Shown one piece after another: positions 15,744-23,716 of a stretch of DNA of 64,000 bases. Position 1 is the stretch's first letter. Every line of letters starts with the position of its first letter. This stretch comes from Vibrio chagasii (GTDB lineage Bacteria; Pseudomonadota; Gammaproteobacteria; Enterobacterales; Vibrionaceae). The notes under the pieces were generated by a model, which ran no database searches, was not told where the DNA came from, and saw nothing but the letters and a program-made list of their open reading frames with translations. Location: NCBI GenBank assembly GCA_041879415.1, contig CP090853.1:1-64000 (forward strand), written 5' to 3'. The translations under genes and the position numbers were made by a program.

Positions 15744-16745
15744 ATGGCCTTTAATCTTCGCAATCGTAACTTTCTAAAACTACTCGACTTTACTCCTAAA
15801 GAGATTCAGTTTTTACTCGACCTGTCAGCTGACCTTAAAAAAGCTAAGTATGCAGGTACTGAGCAGAAGAAGCTTACTGGTAAAAACATCGCTTTGATCT
15901 TTGAAAAGGCATCAACACGAACTCGATGTGCGTTTGAAGTCGCCGCTTTTGATCAAGGTGCTCAAGTGTCTTACTTGGGTCCTTCTGGCTCTCAGATCGG
16001 TCAAAAAGAATCAATGAAAGATACTGCACGCGTATTAGGTCGTATGTACGATGGCATCGAGTACCGTGGCTTTGGTCAGAGCATCGTCGAAGACCTTGGC
16101 GCTTATGCTGGCGTTCCAGTGTGGAATGGCCTTACTGATGAATTTCACCCAACTCAGATCTTGGCTGACTTCCTGACCATGCTAGAACACGGTCGTGGTA
16201 AACAGCTGCATCAAATCAGCTTTGCTTACCTGGGTGATGCTCGTAACAATATGGGTAACTCTCTATTAGTAGGAGCTGCCAAGATGGGCATGGATATTCG
16301 TCTTGTCGCGCCAAAAGCCTTCTGGCCAGAAGAACAACTTGTCGAAGAGTGCCAAGCTATCGCTCAAATTACCGGCGCTAAAATCACGCTGACTGAAGAC
16401 GTTGCTGAAGGCGTAAAAGGCTGTGACTTCCTCTACACCGATGTTTGGGTATCGATGGGCGAAGCACCAGAAGCTTGGGATGAACGTGTGGCAGTGATGA
16501 AACCATATCAAGTGAATATGGATGTGATTAAGCTGACGGGCAACCCGCAAGTTAAATTCATGCACTGCTTACCCGCTTTCCACAATAATGAGACCGTTAT
16601 CGGTCAGCAAGTGGCTGACAAATATGGGATGAACGGTTTGGAAGTGACGGATGAAGTGTTTGAATCTGACTACTCTATTGTGTTTGATGAAGCAGAAAAT
16701 CGCATGCACACCATCAAAGCCGTTATGGTCGCAACACTCGGTTAA
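15744..16745 (+). CDS. argF: Ornithine carbamoyltransferase
   Basis: The 333-residue enzyme joins carbamoyl phosphate and ornithine to citrulline. The carbamoyl phosphate loop STRTR is at residues 57-61 and the ornithine motif HCLP at 274-277. It has the length of the E. coli ArgI/ArgF group. AAGGAG lies before the ATG. Its position between rraB and pyrB mirrors the argI neighbourhood of E. coli, supporting an anabolic ortholog. With arcA just upstream it could also serve catabolically, where arcB would be the proper name; sequence alone does not decide. Confidence 0.92.
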   Translation: MAFNLRNRNFLKLLDFTPKEIQFLLDLSADLKKAKYAGTEQKKLTGKNIALIFEKASTRTRCAFEVAAFDQGAQVSYLGPSGSQIGQKESMKDTARVLGRMYDGIEYRGFGQSIVEDLGAYAGVPVWNGLTDEFHPTQILADFLTMLEHGRGKQLHQISFAYLGDARNNMGNSLLVGAAKMGMDIRLVAPKAFWPEEQLVEECQAIAQITGAKITLTEDVAEGVKGCDFLYTDVWVSMGEAPEAWDERVAVMKPYQVNMDVIKLTGNPQVKFMHCLPAFHNNETVIGQQVADKYGMNGLEVTDEVFESDYSIVFDEAENRMHTIKAVMVATLG

Positions 16746-16785
16746 TTGAGAATAGTGAAAGTAAACAAAAGCTTGATGTAATCGC

Positions 16786-16813
16786 TTGCGCTCACAAATT
16801 GAAAGCGTATAAT
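16786..16813 (+). promoter_or_regulatory. pyrL-pyrBI promoter
   Basis: TTGCGC (16786-16791), 16 bases, then a perfect TATAAT (16808-16813) lies 29 bases before the leader peptide ATG. Confidence 0.65.
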
Positions 16814-16842
16814 TCTCGGCAATTTGTCTGAGAGTAGTGAAA

Positions 16843-16956
16843 ATGACGCCAACCAATATTGTGATCACACATAATAAGATTGTGAAAACACCTAATATTG
16901 CTCGCAAGCTAGCATGCTTGCCAGGCGGTCTATTCTGCTTTTCAGCACTTTTTTAA
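16843..16956 (+). CDS. pyrL: pyrBI operon leader peptide PyrL
   Basis: A 37-codon frame starts MTPTNIVITHNKIVKTPN and ends GLFCFSALF, with the stop codon at the base of a terminator hairpin. A GAGAG ribosome binding site precedes it. The DNA just before the hairpin is T-rich on the coding strand. In E. coli, low UTP stalls RNA polymerase in such U-rich tracts, so the ribosome translating the leader catches up and prevents the hairpin, allowing transcription into pyrBI. The position and layout match this mechanism; the peptide sequence itself is not conserved and was not in the supplied frames. Confidence 0.8.
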   Translation: MTPTNIVITHNKIVKTPNIARKLACLPGGLFCFSALF

Positions 16957-16982
16957 AGCCTCCCATTATGGGGGGCTTTTTT
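16955..16982 (+). terminator. pyrBI attenuator
   Basis: AAGCCTCCC (16956-16964), loop ATTAT and GGGGGGCTT form a stem with one wobble, followed by a T tract. It overlaps the pyrL stop codon and precedes pyrB by about 30 bases, as expected for UTP-sensitive attenuation. Confidence 0.88.
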
Positions 16983-17014
16983 GTGGCCAATACATTATTG
17001 TGGGGAAGAAGATC

Positions 17015-17944
17015 ATGGCGAATTCGCTCTATCAAAAGCACATCATCTCAATTCCAGAGCTTTCTCGTGAAGAGCTAGAATTAATTGTTCAAACGGCTGG
17101 TCAGCTTAAAGCAGAACCAAACCCAGAACTTATCAAGAACAAAGTTGTGGCGAGCTGCTTCTTCGAACCTTCAACACGAACTCGTCTCTCATTTGAAACT
17201 GCGATTCAACGCATTGGTGGTGATGTGATTGGTTTCGACAGCGGCGGTAACACCTCACTGGCGAAAAAGGGCGAAACGCTAGCAGACTCAGTACAGGTTA
17301 TCTCTTCATACGTTGATGCTTACGTAATGCGTCACCCTCAGGAAGGTGCAGCGCGCCTAGCATCAGAGTTCTCAAACGGTGTACCTGTCATCAACGCTGG
17401 TGATGGTGCTAACCAACACCCAACACAGACTCTGCTTGATCTTTTCTCTATCGCGGAAACACAAGGCCGCCTAGACAACCTTAATGTGGCGTTCGTTGGT
17501 GACCTAAAATACGGCCGTACGGTTCACTCTCTCACTCAAGCATTGGCTAAGTTCGAGAACATCTGTTTCTACTTTGTAGCGCCAGAAGCATTGGCTATGC
17601 CTGATTACATCTGTGAAGAGCTTGATGAAGCTGGCATCAAATACCAACTACTGACCGATATGGAAGATGTGATTCCTGAACTAGATATTCTATACATGAC
17701 TCGCGTACAGAAAGAGCGTTTTGATGAGTCGGAATACGCGCACATCAAGTCAGCCTACATCCTAACGGCTGCACTATTAGAAAATGCACGTGATAACTTG
17801 AAGGTACTGCACCCACTTCCTCGCGTTGATGAAATCACTGTCGATGTCGATAAAACGCCTTACGCTTACTACTTCCAGCAAGCTGAAAATGGTGTTTACG
17901 CGCGTGAAGCACTGCTAGCCCTTGTTCTTAACGAAACGCTGTAG
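17015..17944 (+). CDS. pyrB: Aspartate carbamoyltransferase catalytic subunit
   Basis: This 309-residue enzyme makes carbamoyl aspartate, the committed step of pyrimidine synthesis. The carbamoyl phosphate loop STRTR is at residues 53-57 in FFEPSTRTRLSFE, and HPLPR lies near the C-terminus. I place the start at ATG 17015, with GGGGAAG upstream; a GTG at 17000 would add five residues. It is followed by pyrI after 12 bases, so the two subunits are co-expressed and should form the regulated dodecamer. Expression is controlled by the pyrL attenuator. Confidence 0.96.
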   Translation: MANSLYQKHIISIPELSREELELIVQTAGQLKAEPNPELIKNKVVASCFFEPSTRTRLSFETAIQRIGGDVIGFDSGGNTSLAKKGETLADSVQVISSYVDAYVMRHPQEGAARLASEFSNGVPVINAGDGANQHPTQTLLDLFSIAETQGRLDNLNVAFVGDLKYGRTVHSLTQALAKFENICFYFVAPEALAMPDYICEELDEAGIKYQLLTDMEDVIPELDILYMTRVQKERFDESEYAHIKSAYILTAALLENARDNLKVLHPLPRVDEITVDVDKTPYAYYFQQAENGVYAREALLALVLNETL

Positions 17945-17956
17945 AGGAGAGATATC

Positions 17957-18418
17957 ATGTCTAAAGAGACTCAATTAAAAGTTGAAGCAATCAAGAACGG
18001 TACCGTTATCGACCATATCCCAGCAAACATCGGGATCAAGGTGCTAAAACTGTTTGATATGCACAACTCTCATCAGCGTGTCACTATTGGTTTGAACCTG
18101 CCTTCTTCAGCACTTGGCGGCAAAGACTTACTTAAAATTGAAAATGTGTTTATCACCGAAGAGCAAGCAAACAAGTTAGCACTGTACGCACCTCATGCGA
18201 CGGTAAACCAAATCGAAGATTACGAAGTAGTTAAGAAGCTAGCGCTTGAACTGCCTGAGCAAATCAACGATGTGTTTGAGTGTCCAAACACCAACTGCAT
18301 TACTCACAACGAGCCAGTTGAGAGCAGCTTTAAGATCTTTGAAAAGAATGAAGATATTCGCCTGAAATGTAAGTACTGCGAAAAAGTCTTCGCTCGCGAG
18401 ATCGTGACAGAAAGATAA
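17957..18418 (+). CDS. pyrI: Aspartate carbamoyltransferase regulatory subunit
   Basis: The 153-residue protein carries the nucleotide-binding N-terminal domain and the C-terminal zinc domain, with the four zinc cysteines at 109, 114, 138 and 141, the same numbers as in E. coli PyrI. It binds CTP and ATP and passes the allosteric signal to PyrB. GAGGAGAG precedes the ATG. A terminator ends the operon. Confidence 0.96.
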   Translation: MSKETQLKVEAIKNGTVIDHIPANIGIKVLKLFDMHNSHQRVTIGLNLPSSALGGKDLLKIENVFITEEQANKLALYAPHATVNQIEDYEVVKKLALELPEQINDVFECPNTNCITHNEPVESSFKIFEKNEDIRLKCKYCEKVFAREIVTER

Positions 18419-18453
18419 GCTTCGCGTAGCACGCAATAAATGTAAAAACTATG

Positions 18454-18480
18454 AAATACCTCGCCTGGGCGGGGTATTTT
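18454..18480 (+). terminator. pyrBI terminator
   Basis: AAATACCTCGCC, loop TGG and GCGGGGTATTT form a stem with a terminal T run about 35 bases after pyrI. Confidence 0.8.
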
Positions 18481-18552
18481 GCGCTTTACCTAGCTACGGT
18501 TTGTAGGCACACTGAAAAACGATTTTTATCTAATAACTGATGGAATAAACCA

Positions 18553-18942
18553 ATGACAAAAGTACTTCACACAGAATCGGCTCCAGCTGCAATCGGCCCA
18601 TACGTACAAGGCGTTGACCTTGGCAACATGGTACTGACTTCTGGTCAAATCCCAGTAAACCCAGCAACTGGTGAAGTATCTGCTGATATCGCAGAGCAAG
18701 CACGCCAATCTCTAGACAACGTTAAAGCGGTTGTAGAAGCTTCCGGCCTGACTGTAAAAGACATCGTTAAGCTAACTGTATTCGTTAAAGACCTAAACGA
18801 CTTCGGCACAGTAAACGAAGTTTACGGTAAGTTCTTTGATGAGCACGGTGTTGCAAACTACCCTGCACGTTCATGTGTTGAAGTAGCTCGTCTACCAAAA
18901 GATGTTGGTATCGAGATCGAAGCTATTGCAGTTCGCAAATAG
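18553..18942 (+). CDS. ridA: RidA 2-iminobutanoate/2-iminopropanoate deaminase
   Basis: The 129-residue protein is a full-length RidA/YjgF member. R106 in NYPARSCVEV is the substrate-binding arginine and E121 is conserved. RidA hydrolyses reactive enamine and imine intermediates released by PLP enzymes such as threonine dehydratase, protecting other enzymes from damage. It forms trimers. In E. coli it also follows pyrI, so the order is conserved. It has its own upstream gap after the pyrI terminator and shares a bidirectional terminator with plsC. Confidence 0.94.
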   Translation: MTKVLHTESAPAAIGPYVQGVDLGNMVLTSGQIPVNPATGEVSADIAEQARQSLDNVKAVVEASGLTVKDIVKLTVFVKDLNDFGTVNEVYGKFFDEHGVANYPARSCVEVARLPKDVGIEIEAIAVRK

Positions 18943-18996
18943 GTTTCACTCTATTTAGTCAGTGGCTTAGTGCTGAACTAAGCACTGATGAGATAC

Positions 18997-19026
18997 AAAA
19001 AGGTTGCCAACTAGGCAACCTTTTTT
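18997..19026. terminator. Bidirectional terminator
   Basis: AAAAAGGTTGCC, a short loop and GGCAACCTTTTTT form a symmetric stem between the converging ridA and plsC genes. Confidence 0.9.
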
Positions 19027-19049
19027 ATTATTCGTTTTCTGCGTTTAAG

Positions 19050-19775
19050 CTACTTCTTATTAAGCTCAATCACTTCTTTGTCTAGCTCTTCCAACTTAGC
19101 CGCCATCTGTTCACGAGTTAGGTTTGCTAATTCGCGAACGTTCGACTTGTCGTAGCCTTCAGTATTAATTGGGTCTAGCATTTCCACAATCACGTGGCCA
19201 TTATTCCAACGGTTCAGCTTAACGCCACCTGTAGAACTACATACGATAGGGATAATTGGTAAGCCTGCACCAATTGCAGCATGGAAAGCACCAGTTTTAA
19301 ACGGCAACAGACCACGGCCTCGTGAACGCGTTCCTTCAGGGAACATCCATACCGAAACATCACTGTCTTTCAGGTTATCAACTACTTGATCGATCGTACC
19401 AACCGCTTTGCTACGGTTTGCACGGTCAATTAGGATATTACCCGTCAACCAGTAAAGCTGACCAAACAGAGGCATCCACGCTAGGCTTTTCTTACCAACG
19501 GTTACCACTTTAGGTGTCACAGCCGATGATACCGTGAACAGGTCCCAGTTATTCTGATGGTTCGCAACATAAACATGTTGGCCACGAGAGTAAGCATCTT
19601 CAGGGATACGTAGCTCTAGCTTGATACCAAACACTTTCGACATACGACCGAAATAACGACCAAAGGTAAATACATGCTTCGGGTTACGTGGGCTAAGTAA
19701 ACAGTAGCCACAGCCGAATACAAACATAAGAATCGCAAAGATCGCCAATGCGAAAATACGTAATATTGCTATCAT
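19050..19775 (-). CDS. plsC: 1-acyl-sn-glycerol-3-phosphate acyltransferase
   Basis: The enzyme acylates lysophosphatidic acid to phosphatidic acid at the inner membrane. The HX4D catalytic motif HQNNWD is at residues 73-78 and FPEGTR at 145-150; a hydrophobic N-terminal segment anchors it. I place the start at ATG 19775 (241 residues), with GAGGAAC upstream. A longer frame to 19874 runs through the murA terminator and is rejected. It lies downstream of murA on the same strand but is separated by that terminator. Confidence 0.94.
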   Translation of the reverse strand: MIAILRIFALAIFAILMFVFGCGYCLLSPRNPKHVFTFGRYFGRMSKVFGIKLELRIPEDAYSRGQHVYVANHQNNWDLFTVSSAVTPKVVTVGKKSLAWMPLFGQLYWLTGNILIDRANRSKAVGTIDQVVDNLKDSDVSVWMFPEGTRSRGRGLLPFKTGAFHAAIGAGLPIIPIVCSSTGGVKLNRWNNGHVIVEMLDPINTEGYDKSNVRELANLTREQMAAKLEELDKEVIELNKK

Positions 19776-19857
19776 TTTGTTCCTCACAACCGCAGAGCTC
19801 ACCCACCTATTCACTTTAAAATAAGCAAACAGATTCACTTGCGGTAAATACAACCAT

Positions 19858-19889
19858 AAAAAAGCCGAAACCAAGGTTCCGACTTTTCT
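19858..19889 (-). terminator. murA terminator
   Basis: On the minus strand AAAAGTCGGAACC and GGTTTCGGCTTTTTT form a stem with wobble pairs and a T tract, placed after murA and before plsC. Confidence 0.8.
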
Positions 19890-19927
19890 GTTTTCATTTT
19901 ACTGATTCATGAATTTACTAACCTAAG

Positions 19928-21193
19928 TTAGTTTGAGTCACGAAATCGGGTAATGTTTGCGCCTAGCGCTGAAAGCTTATCTTCAATCTTATCGTAGCCA
20001 CGATCGATGTGATAGATACGATCAACGATGGTTTCGCCTTGTGCGATACAACCAGCAATAACAAGGCTCGCAGATGCACGAAGATCCGTTGCCATTACTT
20101 GAGCACCGCTCAACTGTTCGGTTTCACCACAGATAGCTGTATTACCTTCAATCTCCGCTTTTGCACCCATTCGCTGAAGCTCAGGAATATGCATGAAACG
20201 GTTTTCGAAGATAGTTTCAGTGATCACACCACTGCCCTTCGCCATCATGTTTAGCAGAGTAAACTGAGCTTGCATGTCAGTTGGGAAGCCTGGGTGAGGT
20301 GCCGTTACGATTTTCACCGCTTTAAGCTCACGACCTGTCATATCAAGACTGATCCAGTCTTCGCCCGTTTCAACCTTCGCACCCGCTTCTTCAAGCTTCG
20401 CTAGGGCAGCTTCAAGAAGATGAGCGTTAGTGTTACGACAAACGACTTTACCGCCAGAAACTGCTGCTGCAACAAGGAAAGTACCCGTTTCAATACGGTC
20501 TGCAACCACAGAGTGTTGACCACCACCAAGGCGTTCAACACCTTCGATAGTAATTGTGTCTGTACCTGCGCCAGAAATCTTCGCACCCAGTTTGTTAAGG
20601 AAGTCTGCCGTATCAACAATCTCAGGCTCACGCGCTGAGTTGTCTAATACGGTTTTACCTTCTGCGAGTGTTGCTGCACACATGATAGTGATCGTAGCGC
20701 CTACGCTTACTTTATCCATCACGATGTGCGCGCCTTTCAGACGGCCATCAACACTTGCTTTCACATAACCATCTTCCAATGTAATAGTTGCACCTAGTTG
20801 CTCTAGGCCATGAATATGCAGATCAACAGGGCGAGCACCAATTGCACAACCGCCAGGAAGTGACACTTGGCCTTCACCAAAACGAGCAACTAGAGGACCC
20901 AAAGCCCAGATAGAAGCACGCATTGTTTTTACTAAATCGTAAGGCGCACAAAATTCATTAATTTCGCTGCCATCAACGTGAACGCTACCGTTACGTGATA
21001 CTTTCGCGCCTAAACGCTTTAGCAGTTCCATCGTAGTATCGATGTCACGTAGGTGAGGAACGTTACTTACTTCTACTGGCTCTTCAGCAAGGATTGAAGC
21101 AAATAGGATTGGTAGCGCAGCATTTTTTGCGCCAGAGATCGTCACTTCACCGCTTAGCGGCTTGTCTGATCCAATAACTCGAAACTTTTCCAT
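19928..21193 (-). CDS. murA: UDP-N-acetylglucosamine 1-carboxyvinyltransferase
   Basis: MurA transfers enolpyruvate from PEP to UDP-GlcNAc, the first committed step of peptidoglycan synthesis. The active-site cysteine is in LPGGCAIGARPVDLH (C116 from this start), the residue attacked by fosfomycin, and SGAKNAALP holds K22 and N23. I prefer the second of two adjacent ATG codons for its better spacing from AAGG; 21196 is the alternative. It is the last gene of the mla-ibaG-murA operon, the same arrangement as in E. coli. Confidence 0.97.
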   Translation of the reverse strand: MEKFRVIGSDKPLSGEVTISGAKNAALPILFASILAEEPVEVSNVPHLRDIDTTMELLKRLGAKVSRNGSVHVDGSEINEFCAPYDLVKTMRASIWALGPLVARFGEGQVSLPGGCAIGARPVDLHIHGLEQLGATITLEDGYVKASVDGRLKGAHIVMDKVSVGATITIMCAATLAEGKTVLDNSAREPEIVDTADFLNKLGAKISGAGTDTITIEGVERLGGGQHSVVADRIETGTFLVAAAVSGGKVVCRNTNAHLLEAALAKLEEAGAKVETGEDWISLDMTGRELKAVKIVTAPHPGFPTDMQAQFTLLNMMAKGSGVITETIFENRFMHIPELQRMGAKAEIEGNTAICGETEQLSGAQVMATDLRASASLVIAGCIAQGETIVDRIYHIDRGYDKIEDKLSALGANITRFRDSN

Positions 21194-21201
21194 CATAAAC
21201 C

Positions 21202-21456
21202 TTAAAGTGACATCAGTTTCTTATCACGTTCCCACTCTTCCGGCGTGAATGCCTTAATAGAAAGAGCATGGATGTCATTGCGTTGAATGTATTCCATTAG
21301 TGGGCCGTAGATTAGTTGCTGCTTCTTAACTCGATTCATGCCGTCAAAACATGGATCAACCGCAACAACTTCGTAATGACTGCCTTCACCTTTCACGATA
21401 ATCTCTTGAAGGTTCAGTGCCTCTGCTAATAATTCTTGTACTTTTGTGCTGTCCAC
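21202..21456 (-). CDS. ibaG: BolA family protein IbaG
   Basis: The 84-residue protein is a BolA-like domain, with FDGMNRVKKQQLIYGPL and a conserved HALSIKAFTPEEW near the end. IbaG (YrbA) is associated with monothiol glutaredoxin and iron-sulfur handling and with acid tolerance in E. coli; in V. cholerae it has been linked to envelope stability. The start codon is GTG with AGGAGC upstream. It lies between mlaB and murA. Confidence 0.9.
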   Translation of the reverse strand: MDSTKVQELLAEALNLQEIIVKGEGSHYEVVAVDPCFDGMNRVKKQQLIYGPLMEYIQRNDIHALSIKAFTPEEWERDKKLMSL

Positions 21457-21469
21457 AAATAGCTCCTGC

Positions 21470-21778
21470 CTAATTTTTTATGTGTTCTGCCATCATTGGC
21501 TGGATATTGCTCAATTGGAACAACGTTCGTAATTGTTCTGGCACGAAACTGAGCATTATATGACAGTTTTGATTTTTTGCATGCTCTAATAAGTGAATTA
21601 GCATCACCATTCCTGCTGAATCGACTCGATTTATATGGCTAAGGTCAATTTCAACACTCGATTCCGTTGTTTGCCACTTTTCCAATATACGCCAGATTGC
21701 AGGAACGCTGTCTCGGTCGATATCTCCGAGAAGCTGATACTCTTTAGAGCTTAGCGCTTGCCATTGAGATTGGCTCAT
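21470..21778 (-). CDS. mlaB: MlaB, STAS domain protein of the Mla transporter
   Basis: The 102-residue protein has a STAS fold, with VEIDLSHINRVDSAGMVMLIHLLEHA including the conserved serine of the DSAG turn. MlaB is the cytoplasmic accessory subunit of the MlaFEDB ABC complex and binds MlaF. Its ATG overlaps the mlaC stop codon by one base (TAATG), showing translational coupling. Confidence 0.92.
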   Translation of the reverse strand: MSQSQWQALSSKEYQLLGDIDRDSVPAIWRILEKWQTTESSVEIDLSHINRVDSAGMVMLIHLLEHAKNQNCHIMLSFVPEQLRTLFQLSNIQPMMAEHIKN

Positions 21779-22440
21779 TATTTATTACTCTCAAAGCGAA
21801 TCGGCTGTGCAGCCAGTTTCTCTAGCTCGTCAGCAACCGCTAAGATACCGTCTTGACGAATCTTAGTATTCCACTCTGATTGCTTGCTCGACAGCAGGCT
21901 AATCCCTTCCGCTACCATATCAAATGCTTTCCACTCGCCAGACTTTTTGTCTTTACGAAGTTTGAATTCCAATTTGATGTTAGGTCTTGGCGTATCAATG
22001 ATATCAACCTTGATACTGGTGATACGGCTGTCCGCTTTGATTTTTGGTTCAGGGCCAAACTCGATAGTTTGGTTTGTATATTGAGTTAACACTTGTGCGT
22101 ATGAAGACACTAGGTACTTGCGAAATGCATCGATAAATACACGCACATCTTTTCTATCCGCGCCTTTCAAGTTTGGCCCCAGCAACTTAAGTGCTGCATA
22201 TTGAGCATTCACATAAGGCATCAACTCTTCTTCCACGATCACTTTGAGTAATTCTGGAGCTTTGTGGATATTGTCTTGTTCGCTCTTCAAACGCTCAAAT
22301 GCCACCTCAGCGACTTGTGTCATCATTTGGTAAGGCTGCGTTTTATCAATAGTCGCATTCGCAAAAGCTTGAGTAGAAATCAACAAGGCCATCACAGCGA
22401 AAAACCCTATTTTCAAGTGATTCATCGTTTTCAACATCAT
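21778..22440 (-). CDS. mlaC: MlaC periplasmic phospholipid carrier
   Basis: The protein has an N-terminal signal peptide (MNHLKIGFFAVMALLISTQAFA region, cleavage after AFA) and the Tol-Tol/Ttg2D fold with the pattern VRVFIDAFRKYLVSSYAQVL. It carries phospholipid across the periplasm between MlaA at the outer membrane and MlaFEDB at the inner membrane. I place the start at ATG 22440 (220 residues), with GAGGAATAAG upstream; the longer frame to 22497 overlaps mlaD by 56 bases and is unlikely. Confidence 0.93.
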   Translation of the reverse strand: MMLKTMNHLKIGFFAVMALLISTQAFANATIDKTQPYQMMTQVAEVAFERLKSEQDNIHKAPELLKVIVEEELMPYVNAQYAALKLLGPNLKGADRKDVRVFIDAFRKYLVSSYAQVLTQYTNQTIEFGPEPKIKADSRITSIKVDIIDTPRPNIKLEFKLRKDKKSGEWKAFDMVAEGISLLSSKQSEWNTKIRQDGILAVADELEKLAAQPIRFESNK

Positions 22441-22441
22441 C

Positions 22442-22933
22442 TTATTCCTCAGCTTTATTGTCATCAGAGCCACCAACGCTATACAGCACTTGGCCAATCA
22501 AGTCTTCGAGTACCAATGCCGATTTAGTGTCTTCAATCGAATCACCATCAACCAACATCTCTTCATCGTCAAAAATGAAGCCCGGAACTAAGCTGATGTA
22601 CTGCTCACCGATTAAGCCTGACGTTAAGATTTGAGCACTAGAGGTATCAGGAAAATGTGAGTACTTCGCATCAATCGACATTTCAACCACAGGCAGATAG
22701 CTCTCGGTATCAAGCTCAATGCTTTTAACACGACCAACAACCACGCCACCAACCTTAACTGGAGAACGAACTTTTAGGCTACCAATGTTGTCAAAGGTCG
22801 CTTTTAGATTGTAAGTATGGTTTGAACCCAGCCCTTTTACGTCAGCGACTTGAAAGATCATGATTAAGATTGCGCAAATTCCGGCTATAACAAAGGTGCC
22901 GACCCATAATTCTAACTTTCGAGTTTGTTGCAT
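22442..22933 (-). CDS. mlaD: MlaD, MCE domain subunit
   Basis: The 163-residue protein has one N-terminal transmembrane helix (about 9-28) and a single MCE domain, with ATFDNIGSLKVRSPVKVGGVVVGRV and SGLIGEQYISL. In the family MlaD forms a hexameric ring facing the periplasm that collects phospholipid for transfer to or from MlaC. Its stop codon lies one base before the mlaC start. Confidence 0.94.
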   Translation of the reverse strand: MQQTRKLELWVGTFVIAGICAILIMIFQVADVKGLGSNHTYNLKATFDNIGSLKVRSPVKVGGVVVGRVKSIELDTESYLPVVEMSIDAKYSHFPDTSSAQILTSGLIGEQYISLVPGFIFDDEEMLVDGDSIEDTKSALVLEDLIGQVLYSVGGSDDNKAEE

Positions 22934-22935
22934 GA

Positions 22936-23715
22936 TTAATTCCCAAACATCAATGCGGTAAGAACAAAATCTAGCCCTAATACCGCTAGAGAAGAGTGTA
23001 CTACTGTACGTGTGGTTGCTTGACTAATACCTTCAGAGGTCGGCACCGCATCATAACCATTGAAAAGAGCGATCCAAGTTACGGTGATAGCAAAGACCAT
23101 GCATTTGATCATGCTGTTACCGATATCTCGACCTAGCTCAACAGAAGACTGCATTGCAGACCAAAAGCTGCCGTGATCTATGCCTTTCCAATCAACACCG
23201 ACTAACTGGCCGCCCCAAATACCGACCGCCATAAAGATCATCGCCAGTAGAGGCATAGAGATAAGTCCAGCCCACAAGCGTGGTGCGATAATGCGTTTTA
23301 GAGGGTCTACCGCCATCATTTCTAAACTGGAAATCTGCTCCGTTGCTTTCATCAAACCAATTTCAGCCGTCAGCGCTGAACCAGCACGACCTGCAAATAG
23401 CAATGCTGTGACCACAGGACCAAGCTCACGTAACAATGAAAGCGCGACCATTTGGCCAAGGTTGCCCTCAGCGCCGTAATCAATTAGCACAACATAACCT
23501 TGCAGGCTCAATACCATGCCAATGAACAAACCCGAAACTAAAATAATAGCCAATGACTGAACGCCAACGCTATAAAGTTGTTTAACTAATAAAGGGAAGT
23601 TTTTTAGTCGCGGGATGCCAAACAAAGCCCCGAATAACATCAGGCTTGCTCGACCAAATGACTCACAGATCGCAAGTGTTCGCTTACCGACACCTGCAAT
23701 AGTTTTACCAATCAT
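22936..23715 (-). CDS. mlaE: MlaE permease
   Basis: MlaE is the integral membrane permease of the phospholipid ABC complex. The 260-residue protein (same length as in E. coli) has about five hydrophobic segments and the conserved ELGPVVTALLFAGRAGSA and EIGLMKATEQISSLEMMAVDP. I place the start at ATG 23715 (MIGKTIAGVGKR), two bases past the mlaF stop; the frame extends to 23886 inside mlaF, which is implausible. Confidence 0.94.
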   Translation of the reverse strand: MIGKTIAGVGKRTLAICESFGRASLMLFGALFGIPRLKNFPLLVKQLYSVGVQSLAIILVSGLFIGMVLSLQGYVVLIDYGAEGNLGQMVALSLLRELGPVVTALLFAGRAGSALTAEIGLMKATEQISSLEMMAVDPLKRIIAPRLWAGLISMPLLAMIFMAVGIWGGQLVGVDWKGIDHGSFWSAMQSSVELGRDIGNSMIKCMVFAITVTWIALFNGYDAVPTSEGISQATTRTVVHSSLAVLGLDFVLTALMFGN

Positions 23716-23716
23716 A

